Assembly (NCBI GenBank): GCA_023453125.1
Contig: JAEXUB010000064.1
Span: 1 to 6,457, forward strand
DNA length: 6,457 nt
Direction: 5' to 3'
Source of the DNA: Bacteroidota bacterium
Lineage (GTDB): Bacteria; Bacteroidota; Ignavibacteria; Ignavibacteriales; Melioribacteraceae
Part shown: positions 1-5,115 of the stretch, in pieces
Layout: each line of letters starts with the position of its first letter
Position numbering within the stretch: the first letter of the stretch is position 1
The notes under the pieces: generated by a model
Seen by the model: only the letters and a program-made list of their open reading frames with translations
Told to the model about the DNA's origin: nothing
Databases searched by the model: none
Made by a program: the position numbers and the translations under genes

Positions 1-497
1 GTACTTACCCATTGCCGGAAGCACAGGTTGACCGTTTTATGCTTAAGGTAAAGATTACCTATCCCCAGAGAAACGAAGAACTGAAAATAATGAAGCAGAA
101 TGTTGAAGGACTAGACAGTAAGGTTAATGCGGTTATAACTCCCGAGACAATTATAAAAGCCCGTAATCTGGTTAAAGAAGTTTATGTAGATGAAAAGATT
201 CAGAAGTATATTCTGGATATAGTATTTGCCACAAGGAATCCGAAGGAATTCGGATTGGACGAATTATCCAATTTGATAAGCTACGGCGGTTCTCCCCGCG
301 CTACAATAAACCTTGCTCTCGGCGCAAAGGCAATGGCCTTTATAAAGAGAAGGGGATATGTTATTCCCGAAGACGTAAGGAATATCTGTCTTGATGTACT
401 TCGCCACAGAGTTGCGGTTACATACGAAGCCGAAGCAGAAGAAATAACATCGGAAAAAATAATCCAGAAAATTCTTAATACCATTGAAGTGCCATAA
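1..497 (+). CDS. moxR: MoxR-family AAA+ ATPase, C-terminal half (5' end outside window)
   Basis: This is the last 164 codons of a MoxR-type AAA+ ATPase; these proteins are usually about 320-335 residues, so roughly half is missing. The frame is open from base 3 and begins with TYPLPEAQVDRFM, the conserved MoxR segment after sensor 1. The Arg of DRF (bases 33-35) is the candidate arginine finger. The sensor-2 motif SPRA lies at bases 291-302, followed by the helical lid (the RRGYVIPEDVRN region). Walker A and B lie outside the window. It is a soluble cytosolic ATPase. Family members are thought to act as chaperones that remodel or activate vWA-domain partners, and here the partners are encoded directly downstream. 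The gene ends in tandem stops, TAA then TAG, 37 nt before the DUF58 gene. The TTG at base 12 is an internal Leu codon, not a start. Family assignment is firm; the substrate is unknown. Confidence 0.95.
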   Translation, partial: TYPLPEAQVDRFMLKVKITYPQRNEELKIMKQNVEGLDSKVNAVITPETIIKARNLVKEVYVDEKIQKYILDIVFATRNPKEFGLDELSNLISYGGSPRATINLALGAKAMAFIKRRGYVIPEDVRNICLDVLRHRVAVTYEAEAEEITSEKIIQKILNTIEVP

Positions 498-534
498 TAG
501 ATACATTTTAAGAAAATTGAGTATACGGTAGAAA
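498..534 (+). other. moxR-DUF58 intergenic gap
   Basis: These 37 nt form one of only two real gaps in the window. They start with a second in-frame stop (TAG, 498-500) directly after the moxR TAA and are AT-rich. I see no hairpin terminator, no convincing promoter and no strong Shine-Dalgarno sequence before the ATG at 535. Co-transcription with moxR is the simplest reading. Confidence 0.5.
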
Positions 535-1410
535 ATGTTGACTAAAGAGCTGCTTAAACAGGTTAGGCAGATAGAAATAAGGACAAAGGGGCTGGTAAAC
601 CAGGTCTTTTCCGGCGAGTACCATTCGGTATTCAAAGGAAGGGGAATGGAATTCTCTGAAGTAAGAGAATATCAGTTCGGCGATGATATACGCAATATCG
701 ACTGGAATGTTACGGCGCGGTTCGGGCATCCGTACGTTAAGGTATTTGAGGAAGAGAGAGAGCTTACCGTAATGCTCCTTGTGGATTTGAGCGGTTCTCA
801 GGTTTTCGGAAGCGGAGAAAAGACAAAACAGCAGATTGCCGCGGAGATAAGCGCAATCCTCGCGTTTTCTGCCCTTAAGAATAATGATAAGGTGGGGCTT
901 ATTCTCTTTTCGGATGAAATTGAAAAGTATGTCTCCCCCCGTAAGGGAAGAAGCCACGTTCTAAGAATTATCCGGGACCTGCTTTCATTTGAACCGAGAG
1001 GTAATAAGACAGATATTAAAAGCGCGCTTGAATATTTTAATCATACGGTAAAAAAGAGATGCATTGTTTTTCTTATTTCCGATTTCATTGATGACGGCTA
1101 CGAAAGGATTCTTAAGATAATAGGAAAGAAGCACGACCTGATAGGGGTTGTTCTTCAGGATCCGAGAGAAAGCATTATGCCGCAGGTCGGATTAATTAAA
1201 TTCCGCGACGCCGAAACAGGCGAAATAAGGTTTATTGATACAGACGACAGAAGAACCAGGACCTGGTTTGCGGCACAGAATGTTAAGAGGATTGAAGAGA
1301 GAAAAACAATGTTCCTGAAGAGCAGGTTAGATTCAATAAGCATAGACACTTCGCTTTCATATATAAAACCTCTTGTTGACTTCTTTAAAATGCGTGAGAA
1401 AAGATGGTAA
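535..1410 (+). CDS. DUF58 (vWA-like) cytosolic protein of the Bat operon
   Basis: This 291-residue protein belongs to the DUF58 family (COG1721), the regular partner of MoxR ATPases. The signature runs from about residue 35: KGRGMEFSEVREY, then GDDIRNIDWNVTAR at 49-62, then FEEERE at 71-76. A vWA-like fold follows, with a complete-looking MIDAS metal site: DLSGS at 84-88, Thr159 in the GNKTD stretch and Asp183 in ISDF. No signal peptide or membrane segment is visible, so it should be cytosolic alongside MoxR. This short form without membrane helices is usual in Bat operons; other DUF58 proteins are longer and membrane-anchored. The ATG at 535 gives the expected N-terminus (about 34 residues before the signature), although no good ribosome binding site precedes it. 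The end overlaps the next start by 7 nt (ATGGTAA). The biochemical function of DUF58 is not settled; binding to MoxR is inferred from family knowledge and position. Confidence 0.93.
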   Translation: MLTKELLKQVRQIEIRTKGLVNQVFSGEYHSVFKGRGMEFSEVREYQFGDDIRNIDWNVTARFGHPYVKVFEEERELTVMLLVDLSGSQVFGSGEKTKQQIAAEISAILAFSALKNNDKVGLILFSDEIEKYVSPRKGRSHVLRIIRDLLSFEPRGNKTDIKSALEYFNHTVKKRCIVFLISDFIDDGYERILKIIGKKHDLIGVVLQDPRESIMPQVGLIKFRDAETGEIRFIDTDDRRTRTWFAAQNVKRIEERKTMFLKSRLDSISIDTSLSYIKPLVDFFKMREKRW

Positions 1411-2342
1411 ATAAAATTAAGGCTTCTCTGCTTTTTATTATCCTGCTTGCATTGCCGGTTTCGGCCCAGCAGATAACTGTTAAGGCGGTTACCGACAGCT
1501 CCAAATATAAAGTAGGGGATTATATAACCTACAAGCTCGAATTCGCATACGATAAAAACATCAGGATTAATTATCCTTCGGTAAAGGACTCGGTTAAGAA
1601 CCTTGAATTCATAAAGGAGGAACTCCCTTCAAAGAGCGAATCGGATAAAAAGGTAATGGAGAACAGGATTTACATCTTCTCCAAATATGATTCCAGCATT
1701 GTAAACATCCCTTCATATAAAGTTTATTACACAGACGGGCAGACGCAGAATTTCGTAACTGTAAATCCTGTTACCCTTACAGTAGAAAAAATTGCCGTTG
1801 ATACTACAAAGGATATTCTGGATGTAAAGCCTCCGGTTGAGATCCCCTTTAACTGGGTACTTGCATTAATAATTTTCGGTATTGCAGCGGCTCTCGCAAT
1901 TGCCGGGTATTATATTTATAAACATTATAAGAGCAAAAATCAGCCTAAGGCTAAGCCGGAGCCCAAGATTCCCCCTTACGAACTTGCCCTTATTGAGCTT
2001 AAATCTCTGAATGAAAAACAGCTCTGGCAAAAGGGTCAGATTAAGGAATACCATTCCGAAATTACTGAAATTGTAAGAAGATATTTCGAAGCCCGCTTCG
2101 GTTTCCTTGCGCTCGAAATGACTACGGGCGAAGTTCTTAAATGCCTGGAACAGTCCCGTGAAGGTTATGCGGTTAATCAGCTTGCCGAAAAATTCTTAGG
2201 CAATGCAGACCTTGTTAAGTTTGCTAAATTTGTACCAATGCCGAGTGTTAACAGCGAAATGATGGAACAGGCATTGGAAATTGTTGAGAAGACAAAACCT
2301 GCTGAACCAGAGACTCCAAAGAGCGGGGGAGAAAATGTTTAG
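1404..2342 (+). CDS. BatD-like single-pass membrane protein with cytosolic helical tail
   Basis: This 312-residue protein is encoded between the DUF58 gene and batA, where Bat operons of the Bacteroidota group often carry a poorly named BatD-like or hypothetical gene. Residues 1-21 form a signal peptide ending in VSA before QQ. Residues 23-130 look like one beta-rich Ig-like domain resembling the first domain of BatD (DSSKYKVGDYITYKLEF). A membrane helix covers about 149-172, followed by a basic, Pro/Lys-rich hinge (173-191). The tail of about 120 residues is helical and contains KEYHSEITEIVRRYFEARFG (214-233) and then EMTTGEVL (238-245), a pattern also seen in DUF4381-type proteins encoded beside vWA genes. 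The predicted topology is Ig domain outside and tail in the cytosol. Its start overlaps the DUF58 stop and its end overlaps the batA start by 8 nt, so translation is probably coupled. The role is unknown; linking MoxR/DUF58 to the periplasmic Bat proteins is my inference. Confidence 0.82.
   Translation: MVNKIKASLLFIILLALPVSAQQITVKAVTDSSKYKVGDYITYKLEFAYDKNIRINYPSVKDSVKNLEFIKEELPSKSESDKKVMENRIYIFSKYDSSIVNIPSYKVYYTDGQTQNFVTVNPVTLTVEKIAVDTTKDILDVKPPVEIPFNWVLALIIFGIAAALAIAGYYIYKHYKSKNQPKAKPEPKIPPYELALIELKSLNEKQLWQKGQIKEYHSEITEIVRRYFEARFGFLALEMTTGEVLKCLEQSREGYAVNQLAEKFLGNADLVKFAKFVPMPSVNSEMMEQALEIVEKTKPAEPETPKSGGENV
2325..2331 (+). promoter_or_regulatory. possible ribosome binding site of batA
   Basis: The G-rich stretch GGGGGAG lies 3 nt before the ATG at 2335, inside the end of the upstream gene. 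GGAG matches part of the anti-Shine-Dalgarno sequence, but the spacing is shorter than ideal. It helps to favour ATG 2335 over the upstream TTG at 2281. Confidence 0.35.
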
Positions 2343-3330
2343 CGATATCTCCTTTGCATACCCGGGATTTCTCCTTCTTCTTCTCCTTCTTCCATTAATC
2401 GGATGGTGGTACTGGAAAAAGGAATACCGGTTCAGCCCGGATATGACTTTCTCTTCTCTGAATATATTTAAAGGGCTAAAGCCTTCTCTAAAGGAAAGAA
2501 TGCGCCACGTGCCTGTTGCGCTTAGACTTCTTGCCCTTGCGTTTTTAATTGTTGCGGCAGCAAGGCCCCAGACTTTTTCGTCGGGAGAAAATATCTATAC
2601 CGAGGGAATAGATATTGTTATGGTCCTTGATATTTCAAGCAGTATGCTCGCGGAGGATTTTTCCCCCAACAGGCTCGAAGCCGCTAAGGATGTTATTGAT
2701 AACTTTGTTGAAGGAAGGACCACGGATAAGATAGGCCTTGTAATTTTCTCTGCCGAGAGCTTTACACAGTGTCCCCTTACAATCGATTACCCCGTACTGC
2801 GCAACCTTCTTAAGGAAATTAGGAGCGGAGTGCTGCAGGATGGAACCGCAATAGGAATTGCCGTTGCAAACGGAATAAACAGGGTAAAGGATAGCAAGGC
2901 AAAGAGTAAGGTAATGATTCTGCTTACTGACGGTATGAATAACGTGCCCGAAATGGACCCCCTTACCGCAGCGCAGATTGCGCAGACATTCGGAATTAGG
3001 ATTTATACAATCGGTGTAGGCTCAATGGGACAGGCACCATATCCTTTTGATACTCCTTTCGGGAAGAGATATCAGATGGTTCCAGTTGAAATTGATGAAA
3101 ACCTCCTGAAGCAGATTGCGCAGACCACAGGCGGAAAATATTTCAGGGCTACAAATAACAGAAAGCTTCAGGAAATTTATACCGAAATTGACAAGCTTGA
3201 AAAAACCAGAGTGGAAGTTACAAGCTACCGCCACGCAACGGAACTTTACTTTATCTGGACTCTGATAGGATTTTCGCTTCTTCTTGCCGAGGCGGTTATT
3301 TCCAAAATTTATTTAAAAAGGATACCGTAA
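2335..3330 (+). CDS. batA: BatA, membrane-anchored vWA-domain protein
   Basis: This 331-residue protein fits the size and layout of BatA. Membrane helices lie at about 11-26 (a run of Leu), 59-76 and 303-325, with the vWA domain between the second and third. The MIDAS residues are intact: DISSS at 99-103, Thr171 in DGTAIG and Asp199 in LLTDG. The hallmark ARPQT follows the second helix, and EDFSPNRLEAAK (107-118) follows the MIDAS loop. The loop between helices 1 and 2 and the C-terminal tail (KIYLKRIP) are basic, which by the positive-inside rule puts the vWA domain in the periplasm. BatA is thought to bind BatB and the TPR protein BatC in a membrane complex. I chose ATG 2335 because the MFSDISFAYPGF start matches the short N-terminus usual before helix 1, and an upstream TTG would add 18 residues read out of frame from the preceding gene. 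The stop overlaps the batB start as TAATG. Confidence 0.95.
   Translation: MFSDISFAYPGFLLLLLLLPLIGWWYWKKEYRFSPDMTFSSLNIFKGLKPSLKERMRHVPVALRLLALAFLIVAAARPQTFSSGENIYTEGIDIVMVLDISSSMLAEDFSPNRLEAAKDVIDNFVEGRTTDKIGLVIFSAESFTQCPLTIDYPVLRNLLKEIRSGVLQDGTAIGIAVANGINRVKDSKAKSKVMILLTDGMNNVPEMDPLTAAQIAQTFGIRIYTIGVGSMGQAPYPFDTPFGKRYQMVPVEIDENLLKQIAQTTGGKYFRATNNRKLQEIYTEIDKLEKTRVEVTSYRHATELYFIWTLIGFSLLLAEAVISKIYLKRIP
3318..3322 (+). promoter_or_regulatory. ribosome binding site of batB
   Basis: AAGGA lies 7 nt before the batB ATG at 3330, inside the last codons of batA. It is the best-spaced Shine-Dalgarno-like sequence in the window. Combined with the TAATG overlap, it suggests that ribosomes finishing batA restart on batB. 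Confidence 0.55.
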
Positions 3331-4364
3331 TGTTCAAATTCGGAAGGCCCGATTATTTATATCTTCTCTACCTGATACCGGTTTTACTGGTCTCCTTTTA
3401 TTTTATCCGGAGGAAGCTCGATCTTTTATTTAAAAAGTTCGCAAATGAAAAGCTTCATAAAATACTTTCTCCGCAGCACAGCAGGCATAAACATTATTTC
3501 AAGTTTATTATTTTTCTCCTGGCACTCTCACTCATTATTATTTCCCTTGCCCGCCCGCAGATTGGCTCAAAGATTGAAGAGGCAAAACAGATAGGGATGG
3601 ATGTAATGATAGTTCTGGACGTTTCGCTCAGCATGCAGGCAGACGACATCAAACCGAGCAGGCTCGAAAAGGCTAAGCACGAAGTCGGAAGGCTGATTGA
3701 AAGGCTTCAGGGGGATAGAATAGGACTGGTGATTTTTTCTGGGAATGCATATGTACAGTTCCCTTTGACTTCCGATTATGCTGCCGCCAACCTGCTTCTT
3801 AATGCTGTTGATGTTAATTCCGTTCCCCAGCAGGGTACCTCAATTGCTTCGGCAATTCAAATGGCAGCAGGGTCCTTCCGTTCCGACGAACAGATTAAGA
3901 AGGCTATCATCATAATTACGGACGGGGAAGATCACGAAGGGGAAATTGATAAAATGATTGATGATGCCGTTTCGCAGGGAGTTTCAATTTTCACTATAGG
4001 GCTCGGCACTACTGCCGGAAGCCCCATTCCTTTATACGGACCGGGGGGTGCAAAGGCAGGCTTTAAGACAGACCAGCAGGGGAATGTGGTTATTACTAAG
4101 CTCAATGAAGAAGTATTGAAGGACATTGCTTCAAAAGGGAGCGGAAAATATTTCCAGGGCACCAGCGGAGAATCGGAAATTGACAGAATTTATGATGAAC
4201 TCTCCAATTTTGAGCAGACTGAGTATGGAACGAAAAGAATTACCGATTATGAAGACCGCTATTACTATTTCCTTATTCCCGCACTCCTGCTTCTCATTGC
4301 AGAGTTCTTTATAACTTATAACAGGTCGAAAATTTTTGAAAAATTCATTAAGTCAGATTCCTAA
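3330..4364 (+). CDS. batB: BatB, membrane-anchored vWA-domain protein
   Basis: This 344-residue protein is a paralogue of the preceding BatA with the same plan: membrane helices at about 10-27, 57-74 and 311-328, and a vWA domain between the last two. The MIDAS site is complete: DVSLS at 97-101, Thr170 in QQGTS and Asp198 in IITDGED. ARPQIGSKIEEAKQIG (74-89) after helix 2 is highly characteristic of BatB. The stretch between helices 1 and 2 (28-56) is strongly basic, so the vWA domain should face the periplasm. A Gly/Pro-rich loop at about 229-243 (AGSPIPLYGPGG) interrupts the vWA fold after the strand ending in TIGLG; it is longer than the matching BatA loop and close to the form usual for BatB. 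BatB probably pairs with BatA. The start is fixed by the TAATG overlap and the AAGGA ribosome site. Only one base separates its stop from the batC ATG. Confidence 0.95.
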   Translation: MFKFGRPDYLYLLYLIPVLLVSFYFIRRKLDLLFKKFANEKLHKILSPQHSRHKHYFKFIIFLLALSLIIISLARPQIGSKIEEAKQIGMDVMIVLDVSLSMQADDIKPSRLEKAKHEVGRLIERLQGDRIGLVIFSGNAYVQFPLTSDYAAANLLLNAVDVNSVPQQGTSIASAIQMAAGSFRSDEQIKKAIIIITDGEDHEGEIDKMIDDAVSQGVSIFTIGLGTTAGSPIPLYGPGGAKAGFKTDQQGNVVITKLNEEVLKDIASKGSGKYFQGTSGESEIDRIYDELSNFEQTEYGTKRITDYEDRYYYFLIPALLLLIAEFFITYNRSKIFEKFIKSDS

Positions 4365-4365
4365 T

Positions 4366-5091
4366 ATGAAGAGAGTGACTATTAAATATATACTCTTTAT
4401 CCCGGCGGCTCTTCTTTTAGCGGCCGGAAGCATTTGCGGCCAGAGTAAAAGAAGCCTTATAAATGAGGGGGTTGACCTTTACAAATCGGGTAAATACAAC
4501 GAGGCGGGGGAAAACTTTAATAAGGCAATTAACAAAGAGCAGGAACAGTTTGAAGGGCATTTCAATCTGGGGGATGCATTATTTAAAGCAGGCAAGTATG
4601 AAGAGGCAATAGGCTCATACAAAAACTCGCTCGGCTTTACCGAAGATAACGAAGCAAAGGCCAAAGCCTTTTATAATATCGGCAATTCGCTCCTTAAATC
4701 GCAGAGATACGAAGAATCTATTGATGCCTATAAAAATTCGTTAAAGCTTAATCCGAAGGATCCGGAGACTAAATACAATCTCTCATATGCGCTTGAAAAA
4801 CTGAAACAGCAGCAGCAGAAGAATAAACAGGATAAGAAGGATAATAAAGACCAGAATAAGGACCAGAACAAGCAGGATCAGAAACAGGACCAGAATCAGA
4901 ATAAAGACCAGCAGAACAAACAGGATAACAAGGATCAGAATAAGGAGCAGCAGCAGCAACAGCAGAAAAACCAGATTTCAAAGAATGAGGCGGAAAGGAT
5001 TCTTGCCGCATTGAAGAATAAGGAAAACGACCTGCAGAAAAAAATGAGGCAGAAAAAGGCACGCGCTGTTCCGAGAGAAAAAGACTGGTAG
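4366..5091 (+). CDS. batC: BatC, periplasmic TPR protein with low-complexity linker
   Basis: This 241-residue protein has a signal peptide (about 1-25, hydrophobic core ILFIPAALLLAAG). The Cys at 24 is not in a proper lipobox because Ile precedes it, so a soluble periplasmic protein is more likely than a lipoprotein. Three TPR motifs follow at about 30-60, 64-94 and 101-131, with recognisable helix pairs such as EGHFNLGDALFKAGKYEEAI and AFYNIGNSLLKSQRYEESI, plus a capping helix to about 147. Residues 148-202 are almost only Gln, Lys, Asp and Asn. A charged helix (203-230) and a short tail ending in REKDW close the protein. In Bat systems the TPR protein is believed to be a scaffold for the vWA proteins BatA and BatB. 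ATG 4366, one base after the batB stop, places the signal peptide at the very N-terminus; the upstream TTG at 4336 would add ten polar residues before it. No Shine-Dalgarno sequence is visible, so translation may depend on ribosomes arriving from batB. Confidence 0.92.
   Translation: MKRVTIKYILFIPAALLLAAGSICGQSKRSLINEGVDLYKSGKYNEAGENFNKAINKEQEQFEGHFNLGDALFKAGKYEEAIGSYKNSLGFTEDNEAKAKAFYNIGNSLLKSQRYEESIDAYKNSLKLNPKDPETKYNLSYALEKLKQQQQKNKQDKKDNKDQNKDQNKQDQKQDQNQNKDQQNKQDNKDQNKEQQQQQQKNQISKNEAERILAALKNKENDLQKKMRQKKARAVPREKDW
4807..4965 (+). repeat. degenerate CAG/AAN-rich coding repeat in batC
   Basis: This purine-rich, T-poor stretch encodes residues 148-200 of BatC. It starts with four CAG codons and ends with six Gln codons (CAG, CAG, CAG, CAA, CAG, CAG). 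Between them are imperfect units of the type Lys-Asp-Gln-Asn-Lys. The units are degenerate rather than identical, so this is protein low complexity with some microsatellite character, not a precise tandem array. The open reverse-strand frame across it is a by-product of the composition. Confidence 0.8.
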
Positions 5092-5115
5092 GATTTTAAA
5101 AAGAATTAAAAATAT
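5092..5115 (+). other. batC-batD intergenic gap
   Basis: These 24 nt are almost entirely A and T. No hairpin terminator or promoter is evident. The A-rich leader before the batD ATG, without a clear Shine-Dalgarno sequence, fits start regions common in the Bacteroidota branch. Read-through from batC is expected. Confidence 0.5.

Noticed and set aside
12..14. TTG as the start of a 161-residue protein
   Set aside because: The frame stays open to the left edge and the upstream codons (Thr-Tyr-Pro) continue the conserved MoxR motif, so this TTG is an internal Leu codon of a truncated gene.
264..635. Reverse-strand open frame across the moxR-DUF58 junction
   Set aside because: Its Phe/Cys/Tyr-rich translation has no family resemblance and it lies opposite two conserved coding regions.
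508..957. Reverse-strand open frame of 149 codons opposite the DUF58 gene
   Set aside because: It is fully antisense to a well-supported gene, has no recognisable domain, and looks like a by-product of codon use.
2281..2334. TTG start for an N-terminally longer BatA
   Set aside because: The extra 18 residues are read from the end of the preceding gene in another frame, are polar and basic, and do not resemble BatA; ATG 2335 gives the normal N-terminus.
4021..4048. Gly/Pro-rich loop in BatB considered as an insertion or foreign segment
   Set aside because: The loop (AGSPIPLYGPGG) is a normal feature of BatB-type vWA proteins and its base composition matches the surroundings.
4336..4365. TTG start for a longer BatC
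   Set aside because: It would overlap batB and put ten polar residues before the signal peptide; ATG 4366 is a better start.
4435..4437. Cys24 of BatC as a lipoprotein acylation site
   Set aside because: Ile precedes the Cys, where a lipobox needs Gly, Ala or Ser, so ordinary signal peptidase cleavage is more likely.
4769..5062. Reverse-strand Tyr/Ser/Pro-rich open frame opposite the batC repeat
   Set aside because: Its repetitive composition simply mirrors the Gln/Lys/Asp/Asn codons of the batC linker; no start signal or domain supports it.
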